In this document: positions 41,710-50,424 of the stretch, in pieces
Numbering within the stretch: the stretch's first letter is position 1
Layout of the letters: each line of letters opens with the position of its first letter
IMG/VR virus record: IMGVR_UViG_3300027973_000044
Span: 1 to 64,000 of that record
From: a virus
Strand: one strand, 5' to 3'
Length of the DNA stretch: 64,000 nucleotides
Translations under genes and position numbers: made by a program
Notes under the pieces: model-generated
The model's input: only the letters and a program-made list of their open reading frames with translations
Database searches by the model: none
What the model was told of the DNA's origin: nothing

Positions 41710-43659
41710 ATGAACCAACCTTTTGACGATAAAAATATTGCGATCTGGAACGACCAGCCATTAGATCTTTGGAGTGATATTGTTGTTAGTTTTGACTATT
41801 CTCGATACGCACTCAACTTCACACCAACAGGTGGTTTTGCTGTAGTTTTTTTTGATAGTATCGTTAATAGTCCGCGCAGAGGGGGACGGGATTATAGCTT
41901 AGGTTACATATCCAATGATACTCGTGATTACTGCTTGCAAGATGGTTACACCGGCTTGGGTGCAGCATTTGTAGGTGTGGGGTTTGATCCATATGGTTAT
42001 TTTGCACTTAATACATATGCACCAGGCATACCTCTTTCTGCGTTTACAGAATCACCTTCGATCATGGTTCGCAGTGGAGCATCAGAACAATATACCCTCT
42101 TGAGCAGATTAACGCTAACAAATTTTCTTTCTACAATGCCAGCTGTATCAGGTTTTACTATAGATCAAAATGTATCAGCTTCAAGCATGGCTGAATATAG
42201 ATCTGTTCGTGTTATTTTGAGCAAAGCAGGCACAGAGCTAAAGGTTCAAATTAAGCAGAGCTCAACTGATGATGAGTATGCAACAGTAATGATTCAATCG
42301 CTACCTAAAAAACGAAGAACAGCATTAAAGGTTGCACTCACCAATACAACACAAGAGGGATTGACACAATTTAAAATAAGAAACTTTAATGTGGCTGGTT
42401 ATCCAGGGTTTCCTGGTACTCAGAGAATTGCCGGTTGTGAGCAGCGCATCACACAAAATGAACCTGGCAATACAGGGAGTGTTTTATGTGTTGGTAGTGA
42501 ATACATATCCAATGTATTACCCGGGAGAGTTGTTACATATGCAACAGACACAACTCAATTTACCTTGAGAAATAACTTGTATTACGGTACAGGTATAACG
42601 TTGTTTGGTCAAGATGCAGATACAATTATTGGCAAATATAACGGTTCATCCACAGTTGCTGTGTTTGACTACCTTGGTGAAAAAATATTTCGTACTGCAA
42701 GTATTGTGACACCAGATAATGCAGAAGCCACAGCTGCAGATATTGATGGTGATACTCTGGCCATCTGCACAGGTACTCTCTCCGGTAGTGTTTACATTTA
42801 CACGTACAATAGAGATATAACCAACCCTTCAACGTTAGGAACGTGGCAACTATATCAAACAATAACATCAACTCAAGTCTCGAGTGGTGCAGGCATGGGT
42901 AATTTTGCTCAGGTTTATGGCGATAACATGCTTATTAGTAATAGTAATGAGACTGTGCATGCGTTTAGAAAAAATATCAATCAAAGATGGGACTTTATTC
43001 AAACAATTGTATCTCCCATAACAAGTGTGACGAATTTTGGAGCCACAGTAGCTGTAGACATTGATGATATGATTATTGGTGCACCTGTTTCACAGAAATT
43101 TCAATATCCTGAACCAGCACAAGGTGAAGCATATCACTATGTATTTGATGGTGCTCTCAATCGATGGAGACTAGCAATGGCAATTGGTAGTTTTTATAAT
43201 TTAAATACACCCAACGGTAATTTTGGCAATTCTGTGGCTCTGCAAAATAATTACGCCCTCATTGGCTGCCCAGGTGAAGAATACAGATACACACCTGAAT
43301 CTGCACCAATTGTTAATGTCGGGAGGGTTTATGTATTTCAAAAAACTACTGGCGGGGTTTTCTCACAGGCTACTGTGATAGCACCAGCGTCTGGTACTAT
43401 TGAACCGTACATGAATTTTGGTAATAAAGTGGGCCTATTCAACAATATTGCCGCAATATTATCACCATTTACTCTAGCATATGCAAAGTCATATATTTCG
43501 ATATATAATTTGGATTGCTCTTTCCCACTACCACCAGAAAATATTCCAATACCTGCGTGTGCTCTTCAGCTTATAGATTATAGCGGCTTTGTTCTTGATA
43601 CTATCTCCAACACATATATGTTATCTTATACATGTCAACTAGTAGGACCATTGCCATGA
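41710..43659 (+). CDS. Fibre protein with lectin-like domain and FG-GAP propeller
   Basis: A 649-residue protein. The first 240 residues resemble a concanavalin/L-type-lectin jelly roll (WSDIVVSFDYSRYALNF ... GGFAVVFFD ... VRVILSKAGTELKVQIKQ). The second half has FG-GAP repeats of integrin-like propellers: FGATVAVDIDDMIIGAP, FGNSVALQNNYALIGCPGE and GRVYVFQKTTGG. Both modules are typical of carbohydrate or protein adhesion, so this is a candidate receptor-binding protein. Stop and next start overlap (ATGA). Confidence 0.65.
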   Translation: MNQPFDDKNIAIWNDQPLDLWSDIVVSFDYSRYALNFTPTGGFAVVFFDSIVNSPRRGGRDYSLGYISNDTRDYCLQDGYTGLGAAFVGVGFDPYGYFALNTYAPGIPLSAFTESPSIMVRSGASEQYTLLSRLTLTNFLSTMPAVSGFTIDQNVSASSMAEYRSVRVILSKAGTELKVQIKQSSTDDEYATVMIQSLPKKRRTALKVALTNTTQEGLTQFKIRNFNVAGYPGFPGTQRIAGCEQRITQNEPGNTGSVLCVGSEYISNVLPGRVVTYATDTTQFTLRNNLYYGTGITLFGQDADTIIGKYNGSSTVAVFDYLGEKIFRTASIVTPDNAEATAADIDGDTLAICTGTLSGSVYIYTYNRDITNPSTLGTWQLYQTITSTQVSSGAGMGNFAQVYGDNMLISNSNETVHAFRKNINQRWDFIQTIVSPITSVTNFGATVAVDIDDMIIGAPVSQKFQYPEPAQGEAYHYVFDGALNRWRLAMAIGSFYNLNTPNGNFGNSVALQNNYALIGCPGEEYRYTPESAPIVNVGRVYVFQKTTGGVFSQATVIAPASGTIEPYMNFGNKVGLFNNIAAILSPFTLAYAKSYISIYNLDCSFPLPPENIPIPACALQLIDYSGFVLDTISNTYMLSYTCQLVGPLP

Positions 43660-44612
43660 ATACAAGTCAATTTCTAATTCCATCTAATACTGCAGAATTA
43701 TCGACATACGATTTCTGCTCGTGGCTGGATCACCACATCTTCAAAGACACAAGCCTGAGCCCAACAGGTTATGATTTTCTGTACCCATTAACAGCATATG
43801 GTGGACCGTTGAGTGCAAATACACCCATTGTATATAGTGCATCTGCTGTTGGAGGTCCTCTGTATGAAATCTGTTATCAAGATTTTTGTTACAAGCAAAC
43901 AATTCTTAATGCTTTTGAGATCTACTGTGTAACCACAGTGAACTTCATTTTATCTGCCTTGGATGAATCTGTGGCTAATATTATGAAGATTGTGTACGAC
44001 TTTAACGATGGAAGCGAGGTCATATACAATGACTACAAGTTCACAAACAATCCTCCAGTGTCACCTAAAGACATAGTTGTGTCACATGTATATTACCCTC
44101 AAAACAAAACATTAACCACATACAATCCATCTATTAGTGTAGTGTTTAGTGATTGCTGTGTTAATACATATACAGCAACAATTTGCTCTTACCGTTGTGG
44201 TATTCTAGATATATACGAAGACACTTTTCTTTTGGATGCTGCACAGTCAAAAGATTCGTTTAATATTATATTGACCCTGGAGGATCAGGATCGTCGACAA
44301 ATATTTGGTAATTTACTTGACCTAAATGAACCATTACCATTTTTATCTGCTCTGCCTGGTGAGGTGCAGCCTGTGCCTCAAGTTGAAGCTTCAACGGTAG
44401 TTAGATCAAACACGGCACGTCGTCTGCGTCGTAATCCTATTGCTGCGTCTGTCTCACAATATGATTATATTGAAGGAGCAGGCATTGACTTAATACCGGA
44501 TGCGGCAACTCTCGATACACTTGAGCCTCTTCAAACATCAAACCTCTCTATACAATTGAGCGGTACCGGTGCCCCGTACGCTGGCGGTACCGGAATAACT
44601 ATAAGTGCTTAA
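43656..44612 (+). CDS. Tail protein with a degenerate PKD-like module
   Basis: A 318-residue protein starting at the ATGA overlap (MNTSQFLIPSNTAELS). KIVYDFNDGSEVIYNDYKF followed by IVVSHVYY is a PKD-like strand pair. Several Cys occur in CYQDFCYKQ, DCCVN and CSYRCG. The C-terminus ends in GTGAPYAGGTGITISA, a Gly-rich motif that recurs near the end of the 36915 protein (GAPYTTGAGIIITPDA), suggesting a shared attachment or folding element. Function otherwise unknown. Confidence 0.5.
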   Translation: MNTSQFLIPSNTAELSTYDFCSWLDHHIFKDTSLSPTGYDFLYPLTAYGGPLSANTPIVYSASAVGGPLYEICYQDFCYKQTILNAFEIYCVTTVNFILSALDESVANIMKIVYDFNDGSEVIYNDYKFTNNPPVSPKDIVVSHVYYPQNKTLTTYNPSISVVFSDCCVNTYTATICSYRCGILDIYEDTFLLDAAQSKDSFNIILTLEDQDRRQIFGNLLDLNEPLPFLSALPGEVQPVPQVEASTVVRSNTARRLRRNPIAASVSQYDYIEGAGIDLIPDAATLDTLEPLQTSNLSIQLSGTGAPYAGGTGITISA

Positions 44613-44615
44613 ATA
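44608..44615 (+). promoter_or_regulatory. Possible late promoter box
   Basis: CTTAAATA overlapping the preceding stop, 4 nt before ATG 44620. Confidence 0.35.
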
Positions 44616-44619
44616 ATAT

Positions 44620-47600
44620 ATGTTCACCAGCTATATAACATCTAAGAATTATATAGGGCTAAGTGCCTCATATGCTTACGATAACCAATTAAATTTTCTT
44701 AATAAGAATATTGCCATTGATGGTGCACTAACCACCAGCTTTTCACCAGCTTTTTCAGGTACTAATGATTTTATCAAGAGTAACTACAGCTTGTTGCATG
44801 TGACTAAGCCCATAAGCTTGGTTGAGATTACTGATTTTAATAGACCATTTCAAGCCAGTAAAAATTATTTTTGTAACATTTTCAATCAAGTCAGCGGCAC
44901 AGAAGTCTACTTAACTTTTACTAATGCTCTGGATGAACAGCTTCTCTTCACAGTAAATTATGATCAAACTATTAACAGTCTAATATCTGGTTTAAATGAT
45001 TTCTACTATTTTAACTTTGATTTCACCAAGCCTCAGATCTGCACCATATCTCATCTGTATAACAACAATGAATACTTTCTTACATTCAACCCTGCAACAT
45101 TAAATCTAAATTTCGTCATTCTTTCAGCATTTACACCACTCACAGTATATAACAAAGATTTCTTCTATACGTTTAATAAAGAAGATTTAACACTTTCTCT
45201 ACAGGCAAGAATCGGTGGTCAAGCTTACCAGGTAGTTCGTGATAATGCAACCAAGCGTTTGGCACTTAGCAGTACTGATGAAATTAGCTTCACAGATACA
45301 CGAGCCATATTTTATTTAACTGCTTTCTTTGACCCCAATCTTCCAGAAGTTACTATTGATTGGGGAAGTTATCTGCGCTCCTTCAATCAAAATAATATTA
45401 CCATTGATAATACTAAGAGCGTATTTGATGTTAAGACAAATTTCTTAATATATGGGCAGTACTTTAATCTTGAGAGAAGTGGACTCATTACAAATCTACT
45501 ACCACTCAAGACGCAACTCAATACACAAAATCAGCAAGGCAGAGGCAATGTTTTTCTAAATGAAGAGCCTGTAAACTATAGAAATTATGTTTCTATTTTC
45601 GGTGGTCCCCGACAAGAGAAAGGATACGAAAAATTACACCTGCAGTATGAGTCATACTCTACCCCTTTTACTTTTAATCAAGGCAAAACGACCTGGTTTC
45701 ATATGCCTCAAAATATGTATCCTTATAGTCGTCTCAATATTAAAGATACAAAATTAATTGAGGCTGGCGCCATTGGTGGTGATCATCCATTGAGAAGTGA
45801 TAAGGTTTTCAAGAAAATAGCTAATTATAAAAATACCAGCAATCAAGGTGATAGCAGCGGAGAGCTCACCGGTCAATGGCTATGCAGTTGGCTGTCAGCA
45901 GCCCCTGACATATCTGTACGACCAGTTTGGGTTGACCGGTATTATAATCCAAAACTCAACACACCATTTGAAGCGCTCAGCGCATCCCCGGGCAGTGTAA
46001 CATATATACCTTCATTTGATTGTTATGATCTTAGCGTTGGTATCACAGACGTTCCATCCAGCCTAACGTTTGAGCCAGGTGTGTGGTATGCGTATTCTCA
46101 TATTGGAAAATCAGATGCTGAACAAAATATCAAAGCGTTGACTATAAATCAGCAGCAAAAAAATCTTTCTTTTTATGAAAGGGTTAACGGTAGAATGCTT
46201 GATCCGTATCTTGATGAAGATAATACTGATACATATATTTTTGACGGTACCTCTTATGGTTTGATTGACGCTCGGTTTCTTCAATTCCCGCTAAATAATT
46301 TCACCATTAGTTTCTGGGCAAGTCGAGAGGATTGGACTGTACCCACAGGATATCAGCTTGGTGGTAACTTTACCGATTACGGGTTGGGAATATATAACTA
46401 TGAATTAGTTACCCCTTTGCTCTTTTACCCCTATCAAGGCAATATACTTGCATACAATCAAAATCTTGAGTTGGTTGATTATTATGAGGCACCTTTCAAT
46501 CGAGGAGAACGAATTGAGTTTTTCTCAAGAAGAGACCCTCTGAACTCTTTCCATATATTCACAGACGACCAGACAATAGCCGAACTCAATTTACAAGAAA
46601 CTATTATTGACGGGGTCACAGGATTGATCACCAGGCCCATCAAAGATGTGACAAACGATGCAACAAATAGCTATTTGTTGCTCGACAATAATACATTGAG
46701 TGGTATCAATCTGGTTTCAAATCTTGCGTTCCCAGTTGTAGCTGACTACAATGTGTCAACAAGAGGAGTTTATCAAACGATACGAAAAACAAACAATAAT
46801 AAGATTGTACGTGTGGATGGTGTACAGACTATAGTTCGTGGGAATAGTATATATTTCTTGAGTGGCGGTGAAATAAAAGTTTGGGGAACTGAAAGTAATA
46901 CCATAAGCTCATACATAGCTGGTCCAGTTGAACGCTTCAATATTGACAAGTACAATAATACCTGGACATCAAGCGCAAACAGGATTAACGTATATGGAAA
47001 GTTTACTGCCCCTCTTAATACATTTACTCTGACTGCAGATTCATCACTCTCTCAATCCAGTCTAACTGCTCTTAATATTACATTTATTGAGAATTTTAAT
47101 AACGGCACGCTACAGTCGAGTGTAGTAATTGCTGCAAGTGGGTCTCGAGCAAACAAGCTTGTATTGACTAAATTAAATTACGACGGAGAGATACAGAAGC
47201 AGGTTTTAATTAATGCGGATCTATCTCTCAGCTTAAATATTGATCCATCCAATCATAATTACAATTATAGCAATGTTTATGATACTGTTAGTGGCAACAA
47301 CAACTATACTTTCAAAATAAGATTATACAATCAATTTAATACTGAAGATATAGAAATTCCAAGGGCAACAGTATATGCCGACGATTTGAATCCAGGTTAT
47401 CATCATTTCTCAATTGCTGTTAATACAGTTAAGGGATACACCAAGCTATATCTTGATGGTGAACTATATGAGACAATTAATTTTACACCAAGCAAATATT
47501 CATTTACACCTCTGGTTGTGGATGACATTGTTGTTGGCGCATGTCCGTTTTATAATGGATCGCTATTTGATACTTTCCTGAGTAACAATAACCCCAAGGG

Positions 47601-47988
47601 TTCATACTTTGCAAAGGACATTCAATTGCAAAATCTGTATATTCATAATACAGAGTTAAATTATTTTGATATTAATATGCTCTACAAGGAAAAAAATGTA
47701 CCGCAGGATCTTGTATGGGATGTACCATCAGGTAGACGCAATTACATGGAAACAGTTTCCAGATACTTTACCCAACAAGTGCCTGGTGCCAAGAGTACAC
47801 TTTTCAATGTTTATATAAATGATAGTATTCTCAATCAAGAATGCAGAGATTACTTGCAAACTGCAATTACAAAGAAAATAAAAGACATTGTACCGGGTTA
47901 TAGCAAATTAAACAAGCTGCAGTGGGTTACAAACTTGCCTGCGCAGAGTGCAGAGTATTTTCAGCCATATTTCCCAGGCAACCCCTAA
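44620..47988 (+). CDS. Large tail protein with LamG-type lectin domain
   Basis: A 1122-residue, mostly beta protein. In the middle (about 545-570) FPLNNFTISFWASRE starts a concanavalin-like domain, interrupted by propeller-like repeats (about 615-830), and the fold resumes with YHHFSIAVNTVKGYTKLYLDG, the classic LamG closing motif (H.a.t.....k.YvDG). The C-terminus (PSGRRNYMETVSRYFTQQVP) is helical. Likely an adhesin or fibre-shaft protein. The insertion of a propeller into a lectin domain mirrors the RCC1 insertion in the 50421 gene. Confidence 0.55.
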   Translation: MFTSYITSKNYIGLSASYAYDNQLNFLNKNIAIDGALTTSFSPAFSGTNDFIKSNYSLLHVTKPISLVEITDFNRPFQASKNYFCNIFNQVSGTEVYLTFTNALDEQLLFTVNYDQTINSLISGLNDFYYFNFDFTKPQICTISHLYNNNEYFLTFNPATLNLNFVILSAFTPLTVYNKDFFYTFNKEDLTLSLQARIGGQAYQVVRDNATKRLALSSTDEISFTDTRAIFYLTAFFDPNLPEVTIDWGSYLRSFNQNNITIDNTKSVFDVKTNFLIYGQYFNLERSGLITNLLPLKTQLNTQNQQGRGNVFLNEEPVNYRNYVSIFGGPRQEKGYEKLHLQYESYSTPFTFNQGKTTWFHMPQNMYPYSRLNIKDTKLIEAGAIGGDHPLRSDKVFKKIANYKNTSNQGDSSGELTGQWLCSWLSAAPDISVRPVWVDRYYNPKLNTPFEALSASPGSVTYIPSFDCYDLSVGITDVPSSLTFEPGVWYAYSHIGKSDAEQNIKALTINQQQKNLSFYERVNGRMLDPYLDEDNTDTYIFDGTSYGLIDARFLQFPLNNFTISFWASREDWTVPTGYQLGGNFTDYGLGIYNYELVTPLLFYPYQGNILAYNQNLELVDYYEAPFNRGERIEFFSRRDPLNSFHIFTDDQTIAELNLQETIIDGVTGLITRPIKDVTNDATNSYLLLDNNTLSGINLVSNLAFPVVADYNVSTRGVYQTIRKTNNNKIVRVDGVQTIVRGNSIYFLSGGEIKVWGTESNTISSYIAGPVERFNIDKYNNTWTSSANRINVYGKFTAPLNTFTLTADSSLSQSSLTALNITFIENFNNGTLQSSVVIAASGSRANKLVLTKLNYDGEIQKQVLINADLSLSLNIDPSNHNYNYSNVYDTVSGNNNYTFKIRLYNQFNTEDIEIPRATVYADDLNPGYHHFSIAVNTVKGYTKLYLDGELYETINFTPSKYSFTPLVVDDIVVGACPFYNGSLFDTFLSNNNPKGSYFAKDIQLQNLYIHNTELNYFDINMLYKEKNVPQDLVWDVPSGRRNYMETVSRYFTQQVPGAKSTLFNVYINDSILNQECRDYLQTAITKKIKDIVPGYSKLNKLQWVTNLPAQSAEYFQPYFPGNP

Positions 47989-48007
47989 CTAATGCAGGAC
48001 TCACACC

Positions 48008-49636
48008 ATGAATGCCATAGATACAGAATTTCAAAAAATAGATCTAAATTATGATCGCACAGTAACAGATGTGTTTCAACTGCCATATAGCTTGGATACT
48101 ATATTATTACAACCAAACGAATTGGCTGTTTCACAATCCTTCAATCTCAAAATACAGAAACTGTATGATAATTTTTTATATCTGTATGGTTTGTGCAATG
48201 TGGCTGATTTTAAGATTCCACGCAGATATGAGGGTTGGGTTGGTTATACCAACCTCGAAAAACAAATTCTTTATCTGTACGACGATAGTACAACGAACGC
48301 TGTTGCAGTCTTATCCTCAGTTCTTTTTGCAAGCAACCAAGCCTTAGCCTTCTATAGCACAGATAGTCGATATGAGCAGAATTTAATATTTACAAATGGT
48401 CAGTTTATCTCTCTCAATGGAATCAATCAGCGTGATGGTGACTATAGTCCTGTAAACCTAATACAACAAAGCAGTGTTGATCCACTCTCCGGTTCAATTA
48501 ATTTTTTCAATATAACAGGCATAGCACAATACAAAGCAGAGCAGCTCTTCATAAGTGATGCAACTTATAATAATCTTTATTCTTATAATCTTGGTGGCGC
48601 TGTGAGTGATGATAATATAAGAAATAGACAACTGTTTCAATTGAATGTTGTTGGTGGCCGGGGCACTTCTCAAGATAGAATTAAGTTTAACAACATTGGA
48701 AAAATTGCTGTTGCTGGTGATGTGGTGATAGTTGAAGACAAGGGTAACAAGACATTCAAAGTGTACGATAGAAATCTTAACTGGCTCAATTCAACCATAA
48801 CACCAACGCTGTTCAATGCAATTTCAACCATCAATGCCATGGTGTATAGTGAGAAAGATAACAGACTGTACATTGCAAGCAACACTGCATTATTTTTACT
48901 CGATATATCCACAGATTATAATCTCACGTCTGCAAAGAGTTACGATTTTAGCAGCATACTAACTGGCAATGAATACTTTGTGGATATTAAATTTGCAAAT
49001 TATGATAAAGATGTTTTCTATCTACTATCAACTAGAAATTTATATAAGAAATGGATAACCAAGCCTGAGAAAAATATTGGCATGTTGAAGAATAGCGTCT
49101 TCAATGATGACAATTTCAGATGGATAACAACATCACCTGGTGTGTCAGGGGACGATGTCTTGATATATGCTGTTTCGCAAGACTTGACCAGAAGCTACAT
49201 TGCAGTGTATCGAGACAATTTGAGTCTTACAACGCTCTTTAAAACAGATAATCCTCTCATAGTGTACTCCAAGCAAGATGTTCTAATAGACCCAGAGGAG
49301 TACAATTGTTCATGGGTATACAACAAGAGCATCAAGAAGATGCTCTACAACATGAGCTTGCTTGTGAATAATATTGGATATCGTTTCTTTACAGATGAAG
49401 ATAACACCGGTACGCCAGTGTTCTTATATCGTGGTTACAATAATTTCTTTAGATATAATGCACCTCTGGATACAAACAAACATTCCAATGTGTTTATTAA
49501 TGAAAACTTTCAAGCTGAAACAGTAAACAGGTGCTTCAAACAAATATATGATTATCAACAATTGGTGCTTCAAACTATCATAACCAATGACTCTGTCGTG
49601 ACAGATTTAACCCCATATAGCATCAGTAATGTCTGA
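48008..49636 (+). CDS. Unknown tail protein, propeller-like
   Basis: A 542-residue protein in the fibre operon. Repeated strand patterns such as KIAVAGDVVIVEDKGNKTFK, AMVYSEKDNRLYIASNTALF and YAVSQDLTRSYIAVY suggest a beta-propeller. The N-terminus (FQKIDLNYDRTVTDVFQLPY) and the C-terminal helical region resemble attachment segments. No family could be named. Confidence 0.5.
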   Translation: MNAIDTEFQKIDLNYDRTVTDVFQLPYSLDTILLQPNELAVSQSFNLKIQKLYDNFLYLYGLCNVADFKIPRRYEGWVGYTNLEKQILYLYDDSTTNAVAVLSSVLFASNQALAFYSTDSRYEQNLIFTNGQFISLNGINQRDGDYSPVNLIQQSSVDPLSGSINFFNITGIAQYKAEQLFISDATYNNLYSYNLGGAVSDDNIRNRQLFQLNVVGGRGTSQDRIKFNNIGKIAVAGDVVIVEDKGNKTFKVYDRNLNWLNSTITPTLFNAISTINAMVYSEKDNRLYIASNTALFLLDISTDYNLTSAKSYDFSSILTGNEYFVDIKFANYDKDVFYLLSTRNLYKKWITKPEKNIGMLKNSVFNDDNFRWITTSPGVSGDDVLIYAVSQDLTRSYIAVYRDNLSLTTLFKTDNPLIVYSKQDVLIDPEEYNCSWVYNKSIKKMLYNMSLLVNNIGYRFFTDEDNTGTPVFLYRGYNNFFRYNAPLDTNKHSNVFINENFQAETVNRCFKQIYDYQQLVLQTIITNDSVVTDLTPYSISNV

Positions 49637-49668
49637 CCATATGAATAACTATTATATAGAGACATAAT

Positions 49669-50424
49669 ATGGCTGGAACATACACATTTCATAGCAAATT
49701 GCACAGGGCAAGCCACCATACAATCTCTGGTACTACTCTACCAGATGCAGGGTTGGATCCTATTGCATCTCAAACACAACCATTTATTGGCGTATTCTTC
49801 AATACCATTCCAGATTCATTGGGATTCTTGACCATCGACACCAACAGCTATCAATGGTGGACAGCATATGCATCTGTGAGTACTTTGTCAGGTATCTGGG
49901 CACCTTCTCTGTCACTTTATAACACTGTTAATACATTGTCTACCAATTGGAATTTAGGTTATGTGGGTTATTCCAACTACTCACAAATCAGTAGTTTGTA
50001 CGTTTCAGTGTACACCACAGTGAGCACATTCAGTGCTGATTGGAATGCACCGTTCATAATGTTTACCAATCTAGCGCAAGAGTATACTGCAGCCAAGACA
50101 TTCTCTGGAACAGATCTCAGGATTAACAGTGGCACAAACACAGTAATTTGGGATGTGTCTTCCAATCAAGTGACCTTCATTACACTTTCCAGCAACTTAA
50201 ACTTTGCAAATCCTCTCAATCATAAAAAAGGTGGCAACTATACATTGAATGTAATTCAAAGCGGTGCAGGGGGGTATGATATCAGATTTAGCACTGCATA
50301 CAGATTTAACGATACAATTGCATTGTCTGGTGTAATTAGTACACTGTCTGGCAGCCGTACAATAATTAATTTTATGTCAGACGGAACACTACTGTACGGG
50401 GATAGGGTAGTGTTCCGCGGATGA
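49669..50424 (+). CDS. Short tail fibre protein, paralogue of the RCC1 fibre
   Basis: A 251-residue protein. The N-terminal FHSKLHRASHHTISGTTLPD segment is nearly repeated in the next gene (FHNKFHQANHHTIATPGLPD), as are the NTLSTNWNLGY repeats and the C-terminal KKGGNYTLNVIQSGAGGYDI module ending SDGTLLYG. The repeated ST..T.NTLSTNW units could form a fibre shaft. Stop and next start overlap (ATGA). No exact late box is seen upstream. Probably a fibre that shares its attachment site with the larger paralogue. Confidence 0.6.
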   Translation: MAGTYTFHSKLHRASHHTISGTTLPDAGLDPIASQTQPFIGVFFNTIPDSLGFLTIDTNSYQWWTAYASVSTLSGIWAPSLSLYNTVNTLSTNWNLGYVGYSNYSQISSLYVSVYTTVSTFSADWNAPFIMFTNLAQEYTAAKTFSGTDLRINSGTNTVIWDVSSNQVTFITLSSNLNFANPLNHKKGGNYTLNVIQSGAGGYDIRFSTAYRFNDTIALSGVISTLSGSRTIINFMSDGTLLYGDRVVFRG

